Shown here in pieces: positions 45,769 through 53,980 of a stretch of DNA of 64,000 nucleotides (its first letter is position 1; every line of letters starts with the position of its first letter). A program made the translations under genes and the position numbers. Origin of the DNA: Schaalia odontolytica (lineage in GTDB: Bacteria; Actinomycetota; Actinomycetes; Actinomycetales; Actinomycetaceae); assembly GCF_002847525.1 (NCBI RefSeq), contig NZ_PKKM01000001.1, positions 62,001 to 126,000 on the forward strand. The letters run 5' to 3'. The notes beneath the pieces were generated by a model. It saw only the letters and a list, made by a program, of their open reading frames with translations, ran no database searches and was not told the origin of the DNA.

Positions 45769-45842
45769 TACCCCGAGTGGGATTCGAACCCACAACAAGC
45801 CGGGTTTGAGCCGACCGCCTCTGCCAGTTGGGCTATCGGGGC
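45769..45842 (-). tRNA. tRNA with anticodon CAA (Leu by codon), short variable loop
   Basis: Read on the minus strand this is a 74-nt cloverleaf. The acceptor stem is GCCCCGA/TCGGGGT (G1-U72) with discriminator A73. The D-loop contains GG, the anticodon stem is GTCGG/CCGGC with loop CTCAAAC, and the T-arm is GTGGG-TTCGAAT-CCCAC. Anticodon CAA (plus-strand 45806-45808) reads UUG leucine codons. The variable loop is only five bases (TTGTT), whereas bacterial tRNA-Leu normally has a long variable arm. CCA is not encoded. The D-stem pairs only three bases. Confidence 0.85.
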
Positions 45843-45860
45843 TTCGCGTGTGCGTGTCCC

Positions 45861-45889
45861 ACAATAGAGCAGCTGAGCAAACCGATCAA
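45861..45889 (-). promoter_or_regulatory. Promoter of the tRNA gene
   Basis: On the minus strand TTGATC (45889-45884), a 17-base spacer and TATTGT (45866-45861) form a good -35/-10 pair about 20 bases before the tRNA 5' end. It occupies the gap shared with divergent pdtaR. Confidence 0.7.
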
Positions 45890-45905
45890 ACTGAGGAATA
45901 TGACA

Positions 45906-46496
45906 ATGAGTGAAGAGCAGGCTGAACCGCGTCGCGTCCTCGTCGCAGAAGACGAGGGGTTGATTCGTCTCGATATCGTTGAGACGCTCACCCAGGCGGG
46001 GTTCGAGGTCGTTGGCGAGGCTGCCGACGGTGAGGAAGCTGTCGAGCTGGCACTCGAGCTCGAACCCGATCTGTGCGTGATGGATGTCAAGATGCCGAAG
46101 ATGGACGGCATCACCGCTGCGGAGAAGATCCTGCAGGAGCTGTCCTGCGCTGTCGTCATGCTCACGGCTTTCTCGCAGACGGAGCTCGTTGAGCGTGCAC
46201 GCGACGCCGGCGCGATGGCATACGTCGTGAAGCCTTTCAGCCCTGCTGACCTGATCCCTGCCGTTGAGATCGCTCTGTCGCGTCACGCAGAGATCGAGTC
46301 GCTCGAGGACCAGATCGCCGATCTGTCGGATCGCTTCGAGACCCGCAAGCGCGTGGACCGTGCGAAGGGCCTGCTCATGAAGAACATGGGCATGAGCGAA
46401 CCCGAGGCATTCCGCTGGATTCAGAAGACGTCGATGGATCGTCGTCTGTCCATGCGCGAGGTTGCCGACGCGGTGATCAACCAGGTTGACGACTGA
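45906..46496 (+). CDS. pdtaR: ANTAR-domain response regulator (PdtaR-like)
   Basis: A 196-residue two-component regulator that acts on RNA rather than DNA. The receiver domain has VLVAEDEGLIRLD, the phosphoacceptor Asp in DLCVMDVKMPKMDG, Thr in VVMLTAFSQ and Lys in YVVKPF. The C-terminal ANTAR domain (RVDRAKGLLMKNMGMSEPEA, then ending in EVADAVI) binds nascent RNA hairpins and causes antitermination in relatives. ATG 45906 has GAGGAA at optimal spacing; ATG 45900 is too close. The partner sensor kinase (PdtaS type) is not in the window. Confidence 0.93.
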   Translation: MSEEQAEPRRVLVAEDEGLIRLDIVETLTQAGFEVVGEAADGEEAVELALELEPDLCVMDVKMPKMDGITAAEKILQELSCAVVMLTAFSQTELVERARDAGAMAYVVKPFSPADLIPAVEIALSRHAEIESLEDQIADLSDRFETRKRVDRAKGLLMKNMGMSEPEAFRWIQKTSMDRRLSMREVADAVINQVDD

Positions 46497-46510
46497 GTCA
46501 TAGATGCGCG

Positions 46511-46540
46511 AATGGGGAGGGTCATTTGACCCTCCCCATT
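46511..46540. terminator. Bidirectional hairpin between pdtaR and the thioesterase gene
   Basis: AATGGGGAGGGTCA (46511-46524) is perfectly complementary to 46527-46540 across TT. It lies between convergent genes. Confidence 0.7.
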
Positions 46541-46555
46541 GCTGTGCACTCGTAC

Positions 46556-47032
46556 TCAGTCGTGGCTTGAACGCACCAGGATGCGGTTCGTCACGCGTGC
46601 GATGGAGATCAGTCGGTCGGCCTCGTCGCGAATCTCCACGGTGTGGACGGTCGAGCTGCGGCCGAGGTGAACGGCGGTCGCGGTCGCGGTGATAATGCCC
46701 TCGCGTCCTGCACTGATATGGGAGGCGTTGAGTTCAGTCCCGACGGCGTAGGCCTGCTTGCCCGGGTTAGCTTCACGCGCGTGGATCTGGGCGGCGAAAG
46801 AAGCCGCGGTTTCCGCGAGGGCAGCGGATGCGCCACCGTGGAGGATTCCGGCGCTCTGGCGGTTTCCGTCGATGGGCATGGAGATCACGGTTCGTGACGC
46901 GCTGTGCTCCAGCACTTCCATGCCGGTGGCCTCCATCAGAGTGCCGGGCCAGTGGGCGCCGACCCAGCCGCCGCGTGCGAGCGGATCGGGTGAGGAAGAA
47001 TGCGTGTGTTTCGTCTGGTGATCGTGTGTCAT
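46556..47032 (-). CDS. PaaI-type hotdog-fold thioesterase
   Basis: A 158-residue hotdog-fold acyl-CoA thioesterase. The family segment is AGILHGGASAALAETAASFA with the HGG loop, and the later strands include TATATAVHLGRSSTVHTVEI. Substrate is unknown; PaaI relatives hydrolyse aryl- or acyl-CoA. The N-terminus MTHDHQTKHTHSSSPDP is His-rich and probably disordered. A later internal start is possible. Its ATG is only 19 bases from the divergent polA start. This gene order beside pdtaR and polA is usual in Actinobacteria. Confidence 0.85.
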   Translation of the reverse strand: MTHDHQTKHTHSSSPDPLARGGWVGAHWPGTLMEATGMEVLEHSASRTVISMPIDGNRQSAGILHGGASAALAETAASFAAQIHAREANPGKQAYAVGTELNASHISAGREGIITATATAVHLGRSSTVHTVEIRDEADRLISIARVTNRILVRSSHD

Positions 47033-47038
47033 GGCATC

Positions 47039-47044
47039 TAGGGT
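47039..47044 (+). promoter_or_regulatory. -10 element for polA
   Basis: TAGGGT is followed by seven bases and GTG 47052. Only 19 bases separate the divergent start codons. Confidence 0.55.
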
Positions 47045-47051
47045 GGCATGT

Positions 47052-49757
47052 GTGAGTGATACTGTGCTGATTATTGATGGCCATTCGATGGCGTTTCGTG
47101 CGTTCTACGCGCTTCCGCCGGATAACTTCGTGACGGCCACGGGCCAGCACACGAACGCCGTTTACGGCTTTGTCTCAATGTTGACGCGTTTGCTGGAGAC
47201 AGAGAAGCCGACGCATATCGCCGTTGCTTTCGATGTGTCCAGGCACTCATTCCGCACCGAGGAGTACCCGGAGTACAAGGGGACGCGCGACGCCACGCCC
47301 GAGGAGTTCAAGGGCCAGGTGGAGCTGATTCGTGAGGTGCTCGATGCGATGGGGATCGTGTCGCTCTCGCGCGAGGGCTTCGAGGCGGACGACATTCTCG
47401 CGACGCTCGCGTACCGAGCCGGTAATGATGGCGCGACCGTCCTCGTCGTGTCCGGTGACCGTGACTCCTTCCAGACGGTGACTGACAATGTGACCGTGCT
47501 GTACCCGGGCACGGGTCCCGGCGATCTGCGCCGTATGACTCCGCAGGCGGTGGAGGACAAGTACGGCGTGCCGCCGCATCGCTATCCCGAGATTGCCGCA
47601 ATCGTGGGTGAGACCTCGGATAACCTGCCCGGCGTTCCCGGCGTTGGCCCGAAGACCGCCGCCCAGTGGATCAATAAGTACGACGGCCTGGACAACCTGC
47701 TGGCGCGGGCCGACGAGATCGGTGGAAAGCGCGGAGCTGCCCTGCGTGAACACAGGGACGACGTCGTGCGCAACCGCCGTCTCAATCGTCTGCTCACCGA
47801 CATGGACCTCGAGGTGACGCCGAGCGATCTGGCGCGCCGCCCCACGGATGTCGCCGCCATTGATCGTCTCTTTGACTCTCTTGAGTTCGGGCGCCTGCGT
47901 CAGAAGGTGCGCGAGGTTGCCGGCATCGGCATGGGGGAGGGGCACGTTGAAGAGGCCCCAGAGCCCGTGGCCGAGGTCAAGATTTCGGTGTCCCTCGCGG
48001 ATGCTTCCTGCGACATCGCCCAGTGGGCTCGTGCCCACTCGACGCTCGCTGTGCTCGTTGAGGGCGACATGCGGCCGACTCGTGGCAACGTTACCCGCCT
48101 TGTCCTCGCCTCTGACAACGAGGCGCTCGTGATCGACCCCGTCGAACTGAGCCCCAAGCAGGAGGAAGCACTCGGCGAGGTCCTCGCCACGGCCTCGTCC
48201 CTTATCGTGCACGACGCGAAGGGGGCGCGCCATGCGCTTGCGTCGCGCGGCTGGACCCTCGGCACCGTCGAGTGCGACACGATGCTGGCGGCGTACCTCG
48301 CGCATCCCGATCAGCGCTCCCACAAGCTGGAGGATGTGCTCTCGCGTGTGCTTGGCGTCGTGATCGAGGAAGAGGAGGGTGACTCTGAGGCTCTCTTCGA
48401 TCTCGGCGACATGGGAGCGGGCCCGAGCGCGGCCCAGGTGCGCGCCGGGAAGTTGGCCGCCCACCTGCACCCGCTCGCGTACACGCTGAGGTCGCGCCTC
48501 GAAGAAAGCTCCGAGGCCGCGCTGCTCACCGACATGGAGATGCCTTTGTCGGTCCTGCTCGGTCAGATGGAAGACATCGGCATCGCCGCAGACACGGCCG
48601 TGCTCGATGGACTCTCTGATGAACTCGGCAAGGCCGTCGATGCTGCGCGTGAGGGAGCATGGGCTGCGGCGGGACGCGAGGTTAACCTGTCGAGCCCCAA
48701 GCAGCTCCAGGAGCTGCTCTTCGATCACTTCGGCTTGCCTAAGACGAAGAAGACGAAGACCGGGTACACGACGAATGCCGAGGCCCTGGCGGACCTGCAC
48801 GCGAAGACCGCGGACGAAGGGGGAGCGGGGCACGACTTCCTCGGGTTCCTGCTCACCCACCGCGACCGCATCAAGCTCAAGCAGATGGTCGACTCCCTGT
48901 CCGCGACCGTCGCCTCCGACGGACGCATCCACACGACCTTCTCCCAGGTCGCCGCGGCCACGGGTCGCCTCGCGTCTTCCGATCCGAACCTGCAGAACAT
49001 CCCCGCGCGCAGCGCCGACGGTATGCGCATCCGCGGCGCCTTCGTCGCCGGTGAGGGATTCGAGTCGCTCATGAGCGCCGATTATTCACAGATCGAGATG
49101 CGCCTCATGGCGCACCTGTCCGGTGACGAGGCGCTCATCGAAGCGTTCAACTCGGGCGAGGATCTGCACCGCACGATGGCGTCCATGGTCTTCGGAACCC
49201 CGGTCGCCGAGGTGAGCGGTGAGGAACGGTCGCGAATCAAGGCAACCTCCTACGGCCTCGCGTACGGCCTGTCGTCGTATGGCCTCGCTGCTCAGCTCGG
49301 CATTCCTGTGCCTGAGGCAGCTGCCCTGCGCGACCGCTACTTCGAACGCTTCGGGAAGGTCCGCGACTACCTCGAGGGCCTCGTCGCTCAGGCGCGTGCC
49401 GACGGCTACACCCAGACGATGTTCGGGCGCCGCCGCTACCTGCCCGACCTGCGCTCCTCGAACCGCCAGCGCCGCGAGATGGCCGAGCGCGCCGCTCTCA
49501 ACGCGCCCATCCAGGGCAGCGCCGCAGACATCGTCAAGATCGCCATGATGAACGTCGTCGATGCCCTCTCCGAGGCCGGCCTGAAGTCACGCCTCCTCGT
49601 GCAGATCCACGACGAACTGCTCCTCGAGGTTGCCCCGGGAGAGGCCACGGCGCTCGAAGCGATCGTCCGAGACAAGATGGCGACCCCCGTGGAGCTCTCC
49701 GTCCCGCTCGATGTCGCCGTCGGAATCGGTGCTTCGTGGCAGCTCGCGGCCCACTAA
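47052..49757 (+). CDS. polA: DNA polymerase I
   Basis: Pol I fills repair gaps and removes RNA primers. The 901-residue protein has the 5' nuclease domain at about residues 1-290 (LVVSGDRDSFQTVTDNV; ETSDNLPGVPGVGPKTAAQW). The 3'-5' exonuclease region at about 310-510 lacks the DxE metal motif (AVLVEGDMRP instead), so proofreading is probably lost. The polymerase domain follows: motif A SADYSQIEMRLMAHLSGD, motif B RIKATSYGLAYGLSSYG, motif C LLVQIHDELLLEV. Motif B has Tyr where E. coli has Phe762, as in mycobacteria. GTG 47052 is chosen from the -10 spacing. Confidence 0.95.
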   Translation: MSDTVLIIDGHSMAFRAFYALPPDNFVTATGQHTNAVYGFVSMLTRLLETEKPTHIAVAFDVSRHSFRTEEYPEYKGTRDATPEEFKGQVELIREVLDAMGIVSLSREGFEADDILATLAYRAGNDGATVLVVSGDRDSFQTVTDNVTVLYPGTGPGDLRRMTPQAVEDKYGVPPHRYPEIAAIVGETSDNLPGVPGVGPKTAAQWINKYDGLDNLLARADEIGGKRGAALREHRDDVVRNRRLNRLLTDMDLEVTPSDLARRPTDVAAIDRLFDSLEFGRLRQKVREVAGIGMGEGHVEEAPEPVAEVKISVSLADASCDIAQWARAHSTLAVLVEGDMRPTRGNVTRLVLASDNEALVIDPVELSPKQEEALGEVLATASSLIVHDAKGARHALASRGWTLGTVECDTMLAAYLAHPDQRSHKLEDVLSRVLGVVIEEEEGDSEALFDLGDMGAGPSAAQVRAGKLAAHLHPLAYTLRSRLEESSEAALLTDMEMPLSVLLGQMEDIGIAADTAVLDGLSDELGKAVDAAREGAWAAAGREVNLSSPKQLQELLFDHFGLPKTKKTKTGYTTNAEALADLHAKTADEGGAGHDFLGFLLTHRDRIKLKQMVDSLSATVASDGRIHTTFSQVAAATGRLASSDPNLQNIPARSADGMRIRGAFVAGEGFESLMSADYSQIEMRLMAHLSGDEALIEAFNSGEDLHRTMASMVFGTPVAEVSGEERSRIKATSYGLAYGLSSYGLAAQLGIPVPEAAALRDRYFERFGKVRDYLEGLVAQARADGYTQTMFGRRRYLPDLRSSNRQRREMAERAALNAPIQGSAADIVKIAMMNVVDALSEAGLKSRLLVQIHDELLLEVAPGEATALEAIVRDKMATPVELSVPLDVAVGIGASWQLAAH

Positions 49758-49828
49758 CGGGCGTGACGACGCGACGCACGCCACGGAAAGTGCCGCCAAA
49801 TTCGTCACATTTGCAGGGCAAAGACTGA

Positions 49829-49834
49829 TAGACT
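49829..49834 (+). promoter_or_regulatory. -10 element for rpsA
   Basis: TAGACT lies 94 bases before the rpsA ATG, implying a leader of about 85-90 bases, unlike the leaderless genes nearby. Confidence 0.5.
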
Positions 49835-49928
49835 GGTTCACGGTGTCTGGGGACAGGTGCATCTGCATCAGCCTCAAGACGCCGGAACTGTCCATCTACT
49901 ATCCAGTCCGTTTCGGAGAAACTACTAC

Positions 49929-51365
49929 ATGACCACCAACACGCCGCAGGTCGCTATCAACGACATTGGTTCGGAAGCAGACCTGATCGCAGCCATCGAC
50001 GAGACCATCAAGTACTTCAACGATGGCGACATCGTCGAGGGCACTGTCGTCAAGGTCGACCACGACGAGGTCCTCCTTGACATCGGCTACAAGACCGAGG
50101 GTGTCATCCTCTCTCGCGAGCTCTCCATCAAGCACGACGTCAACCCCGACGACGTTGTCGCCGTGGGCGACCAGATTGAGGCGCTCGTCCTCCAGAAGGA
50201 AGACAAGGAAGGCCGCCTCCTCCTGTCGAAGAAGCGTGCGCAGTACGAGCGCGCGTGGGGCCAGATCGAGAAGGTCAAGGAAGAGGACGGCGTCGTTACC
50301 GGTACCGTCATCGAGGTCGTCAAGGGCGGCCTGATCCTCGACATCGGCCTGCGTGGCTTCCTGCCCGCCTCCCTCGTCGAGATGCGTCGCGTCCGCGACC
50401 TCGCCCCCTACATCGGTCGCGAGATCGAAGCGAAGATCATCGAGCTCGACAAGAACCGCAACAACGTGGTCCTGTCCCGCCGCGCATGGCTCGAGCAGAC
50501 CCAGTCCGAGGTCCGCACGAACTTCCTGCACACCCTGCAGAAGGGCCAGGTGCGCTCCGGCGTCGTTTCCTCCATCGTCAACTTCGGCGCGTTCGTCGAT
50601 CTCGGTGGTGTCGACGGCCTGGTTCACGTCTCCGAGCTGTCCTGGAAGCACATCGACCACCCGTCCGAGGTCGTCGAGGTTGGCCAGGAAGTCACCGTCG
50701 AGGTTCTCGACGTCGACATGGATCGCGAGCGCGTCTCCCTGTCGCTCAAGGCCACCCAGGAAGATCCGTGGCAGGCATTCGCCCGCACCCACGCCATCGG
50801 CCAGGTTGTGCCCGGCAAGGTCACCAAGCTGGTCCCCTTCGGCGCGTTCGTCCGCGTCGAGGACGGCATCGAGGGCCTCGTCCACATCTCCGAGCTGGCT
50901 CAGCGTCACGTCGAGCTGCCGGACCAGGTCGTCAAGGTCGGCGAAGAGGTCTTCGTCAAGGTCATCGACATCGACCTCGAGCGTCGCCGCATCTCCCTGT
51001 CCCTCAAGCAGGCCAACGAGGGCGTGGATCCGACCTCCGAAGAGTTCGATCCCTCGCTCTACGGCATGGCCGCCGAGTACGACGAGAACGGCAACTACAA
51101 GTACCCGGAGGGCTTCGATCCGGAGACCCAGGAGTGGATGGAAGGCTTCGACGCTCAGCGCGAGGCTTGGGAAGCCCAGTACGCAGAGGCTCAGGCCCGC
51201 TGGGAGGCCCACAAGGCTCAGGTCCGCAAGGCCCTCGAAGAGGACGCCGAAGCGGCTCCCTCCATCGAGGAGCAGGCCTCCTACTCGACCCCGGTCGACA
51301 ACGAGGGCACCCTTGCTTCCGACGAGGCCCTGGCCGCGCTGCGTGAGAAGCTGACGAACAACTGA
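49929..51365 (+). CDS. rpsA: 30S ribosomal protein S1
   Basis: S1 helps bind mRNA to the ribosome. The 478-residue protein has four S1 RNA-binding domains: GDIVEGTVVKVDHDEVLLDI, VVTGTVIEVVKGGLILDIGL, VRSGVVSSIVNFGAFVDLGG and VVPGKVTKLVPFGAFVRVED. An acidic C-terminal tail follows. Four domains is the actinobacterial form; E. coli has six. ATG 49929 follows CGGAGAA by eight bases. A very strong terminator follows. Actinobacterial S1 may matter less on leaderless mRNAs, which appear common here. Confidence 0.96.
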   Translation: MTTNTPQVAINDIGSEADLIAAIDETIKYFNDGDIVEGTVVKVDHDEVLLDIGYKTEGVILSRELSIKHDVNPDDVVAVGDQIEALVLQKEDKEGRLLLSKKRAQYERAWGQIEKVKEEDGVVTGTVIEVVKGGLILDIGLRGFLPASLVEMRRVRDLAPYIGREIEAKIIELDKNRNNVVLSRRAWLEQTQSEVRTNFLHTLQKGQVRSGVVSSIVNFGAFVDLGGVDGLVHVSELSWKHIDHPSEVVEVGQEVTVEVLDVDMDRERVSLSLKATQEDPWQAFARTHAIGQVVPGKVTKLVPFGAFVRVEDGIEGLVHISELAQRHVELPDQVVKVGEEVFVKVIDIDLERRRISLSLKQANEGVDPTSEEFDPSLYGMAAEYDENGNYKYPEGFDPETQEWMEGFDAQREAWEAQYAEAQARWEAHKAQVRKALEEDAEAAPSIEEQASYSTPVDNEGTLASDEALAALREKLTNN

Positions 51366-51418
51366 ACCAGTCTTTCTGACTGAGCTTCGACTCGTCAGTT
51401 CACGTCAGTGAACGCATG

Positions 51419-51458
51419 AGTGGTGGTCCCCAGGTTTTCCTGGGGGCCACCACTTTTT
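51419..51458 (+). terminator. rpsA intrinsic terminator
   Basis: AGTGGTGG-TCCCCAGG (51419-51434) pairs with CCTGGGGGCCACCACT (51439-51454) around TTTT, followed by a T run. Confidence 0.95.
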
Positions 51459-51520
51459 GTCTGATTGCATTTGTCTGATTGCGTTGCCGCCAGCTCTCCG
51501 GCTGTCGCCAGCTCTCCGGC
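51456..51520 (+). repeat. Two adjacent tandem duplications after rpsA
   Basis: TTTGTCTGATTGC occurs at 51456-51468 and 51470-51482 (period 14). CGCCAGCTCTCCGGC occurs at 51488-51502 and 51506-51520 (period 18). The whole gap from the rpsA terminator to brnQ (about 300 bases) has no credible gene. Its remainder is very GC-rich and holds a GCCCACGGGC hairpin (51706-51715 with 51736-51745) near the brnQ stop. Confidence 0.8.
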
Positions 51521-51761
51521 CGCCGCGAGGCTCTCCCGCTGGGTGCGGGGCTGCTTGTGGCCCCACGGGTGTTCCGGGCGCCGGAGGCCCCGGCCGCCCG
51601 CGAGGCTAGGCGTCCTCACTTCGTTCGGAGCCGCGCCTCGAAGCCCGCCCGTGCCCTCCGGTCCCTCCGGCGCCCTCCACACCTGTGGGCCCAGGCCCCG
51701 CCACCGCCCACGGGCACCGCAGCCAGGCTCTAGCGGCCCGTGGGCCCTGCACACGTTGTGC

Positions 51762-53114
51762 TTATGTAGCCGAATGCTTTACGACTGCGAGGTCGATGCA
51801 CGTGCCGATCAACGCCGCGATCACCGTGGGGAGGATCCAGCCAAGCTGGTTCGCCTGGAGCGGGCTCCACATGAGCACAGAATTGATGTGCTCGGGGTAA
51901 ACGCCGACATGAGCCAGCGTCGTCGCTGCCGACCACGCCGCCGCCATCCACGAGCCCAGGCGGAACGTCCACAGCGCCGGGGTGGCTAGGCGCAGCGGGT
52001 GGGTCGCGATTGTCAGGAAGACGATGGTGATCGCGATGGGGTAGAGGAACGTGATAATCGGTACCGCGATGGCGAGCACCGAGCTCAATCCCGCCGAAGC
52101 CAGCACGAAGGAGATGATCGTGAAGACAATCATCCATGCGCGGTACGAAATGGCTGGGAGTAGGCGGTGGAAGAACTCAGAGGTCGCTGCGATCAAGCCG
52201 ACCGCCGTCGTCATGCAGGCCGTGAGCACGATCAGGCCAAAGACGATTTGTCCGGGCCAGCCCATCGTCATCTGGGCGGCATCCGCCAGCAGGGTCGCAC
52301 CGTCGCTGTAGCTCTGAGCATTAGGGATCACGTGACCGATGAGTCCCAGGCCCACGTAGACGACGGCAAGCAGCGAACCCGCGATAACGGCCGCCGTCGA
52401 GGTTCGGCGCACGACCTTTGCCCCGATGCCGCCCCCGGTGTGTCCGAGCGACGTGACGACGATGATGCCGAATGCCAGAGCCGCGATCGAGTCCATCGTC
52501 ATGTAACCCTCGAGGAGGCCCGCAGCCAGGGGCGTGGCTGCGTACTCGCCGGTCGGAGCGTCATGCGAAGCCGGCAGTGACGCCAGGCACAGGAAGACGA
52601 GGAGGACGAGAAGCCCGAGCAGGATCGGGGTGAGGATCTTGCCGAGGTTGTCGATGATTTTACCGGGATTCCAGCACAGATAGAACGCGATGCCGAAGAA
52701 AACAAAGCTGAAGATGATCGACGCGGTCAAGGACTTCGTGCCGATGAGAGGTGCGACGGCAGTCGAGAAAGACACAGCTCCCGTACGCGGGAGGGCGTAG
52801 AAGGCGCCGATCGACAGGTAGACCATGACGGAAAAGACGATGCCGAAAGACTTGCCGGCGCGGCTCACGAGGTCGCGCAGGTCGGTGCCCGACAGGGCGA
52901 TCGTAATGATGGAGATGACGGGCAGTGCCACGCCGCCGATCAGGAAACCGATCATCGCGGGAGCGAAGTTGGTACCCGCGGACGCGCCCATGATCGGTGG
53001 GAAAATCAGGTTACCTGCGCCAAAAAACATAGAGAAAAGCGTCAGGGAGGTTGCGATGAGGACGGCGGTGCTGCTCGAGCGTCCAGTGGAATCGTCATTG
53101 ACTGTCTGCGTCAC
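51762..53114 (-). CDS. brnQ: Branched-chain amino acid transporter BrnQ
   Basis: BrnQ is a cation-coupled importer of Leu, Ile and Val (LIVCS family). The 450-residue protein has about twelve spans. Family segments are FSMFFGAGNLIFPPIMG, YALPRTGAVSFSTA, FGIIVVTSLGHTGGGIG and SEFFHRLLPAISYRAW. GTG 53114 is used; the Shine-Dalgarno site is weak. It is convergent with rpsA and divergent from coaE. No leucine-responsive site was identified. Confidence 0.93.
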   Translation of the reverse strand: MTQTVNDDSTGRSSSTAVLIATSLTLFSMFFGAGNLIFPPIMGASAGTNFAPAMIGFLIGGVALPVISIITIALSGTDLRDLVSRAGKSFGIVFSVMVYLSIGAFYALPRTGAVSFSTAVAPLIGTKSLTASIIFSFVFFGIAFYLCWNPGKIIDNLGKILTPILLGLLVLLVFLCLASLPASHDAPTGEYAATPLAAGLLEGYMTMDSIAALAFGIIVVTSLGHTGGGIGAKVVRRTSTAAVIAGSLLAVVYVGLGLIGHVIPNAQSYSDGATLLADAAQMTMGWPGQIVFGLIVLTACMTTAVGLIAATSEFFHRLLPAISYRAWMIVFTIISFVLASAGLSSVLAIAVPIITFLYPIAITIVFLTIATHPLRLATPALWTFRLGSWMAAAWSAATTLAHVGVYPEHINSVLMWSPLQANQLGWILPTVIAALIGTCIDLAVVKHSAT

Positions 53115-53193
53115 TGCTACTCACTTGATGGTGTGGGTTCTATAACAGCCCCAATTCTTGCACGACGACCACGTAAGGCAACAATTGGCGGGC

Positions 53194-53199
53194 TACCCT
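53194..53199 (+). promoter_or_regulatory. -10 element for coaE
   Basis: TACCCT is followed by six bases and GTG 53206, with no Shine-Dalgarno site. Confidence 0.5.
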
Positions 53200-53205
53200 G
53201 TGGGT

Positions 53206-53898
53206 GTGAACACGACTCTGAGCTGCGGGGCTTGCACGGCCACCCTCATTCGTCCGATTGACGCGCCTCATTCGCAGGGGCCGCGCCGCATCGTTGCGGT
53301 CAGCGGAGGTATCGGCTCCGGTAAGTCCTCGGTGACGCGCGTCTTCGCGTCTCTGGGCGCGGTGACGGCGGACGCGGACGCGATTGCGCGGGTGATTCTC
53401 GAACCTGGCGAGCCGACGCTGACCGAGGTTGCTCGCGCTTTTGGGGAGGACCTGCTGAGGGAGGACGGGAGCCTGGACCGGGCGCTTCTCGCATCCCGTG
53501 TCTTCGGGGGCGATGGAGCCGACGAGCGCGTGGCGCGCCTCAACGCCATCACCCTCCCCGTTATCGAGGCACGCGCGTGGTCGATTCTGCGCGGAGCACC
53601 ACAGGGGGCTCTCGCGGTTTACGACATTCCGCTCCTGATTGAAGGGGATTACGCGGATCGTTTCGACGCGGTTGTCATCGTGGATGCGCCCGTCGAGGAG
53701 CGCGTCAAGCGCCTGGAAGGCAGGGGAGTGGCGCCCGAGGATGCGCGTGCACGAATCCGCGCCCAGGCCTCGTCCGAGGAGCGCCGAGCCATCGCGACGA
53801 TCTGGATCGACAACGAGGGGAGCGCTGCAGATCTTGAGGAGGTTGCGCGGCTTGTCTATGAGCGTTGGCTGACCCCGGACGTTGCCCTCATCGATTGA
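53206..53898 (+). CDS. coaE: Dephospho-CoA kinase
   Basis: CoaE phosphorylates dephospho-CoA in the last step of CoA synthesis. The 230-residue protein has the P-loop VSGGIGSGKSSVTRVFASLG, the CoA-site TADADAIAR, DIPLLIEGDYADRFD and the lid RLEGRGVAPEDARARIRAQA. About 25 residues precede the usual family start (AVSGGIGSGKS), including three cysteines' worth of unusual sequence (SCGACTATL has two Cys). An alternative later start cannot be excluded. GTG 53206 is supported by the TACCCT spacing. uvrB follows. Confidence 0.92.
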   Translation: MNTTLSCGACTATLIRPIDAPHSQGPRRIVAVSGGIGSGKSSVTRVFASLGAVTADADAIARVILEPGEPTLTEVARAFGEDLLREDGSLDRALLASRVFGGDGADERVARLNAITLPVIEARAWSILRGAPQGALAVYDIPLLIEGDYADRFDAVVIVDAPVEERVKRLEGRGVAPEDARARIRAQASSEERRAIATIWIDNEGSAADLEEVARLVYERWLTPDVALID

Positions 53899-53968
53899 CG
53901 AGGCCGGGGCGCTCCACGCTCGTCGCGAACCCGTGCGCTTTGTGCGCGCAGCACACGTGCCTGGGCGG

Positions 53969-53974
53969 TAGCGT
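53969..53974 (+). promoter_or_regulatory. -10 element for uvrB
   Basis: TAGCGT is followed by six bases (AGGGCC) and GTG 53981. No LexA-type box is seen here. Confidence 0.6.
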
Positions 53975-53980
53975 AGGGCC

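Noticed and set aside
51395..51989. Open frames on both strands in the rpsA-brnQ gap
   Set aside because: Low-complexity Gly/Arg/Pro/Ala translations, no ribosome sites, and they overlap a terminator and tandem repeats.
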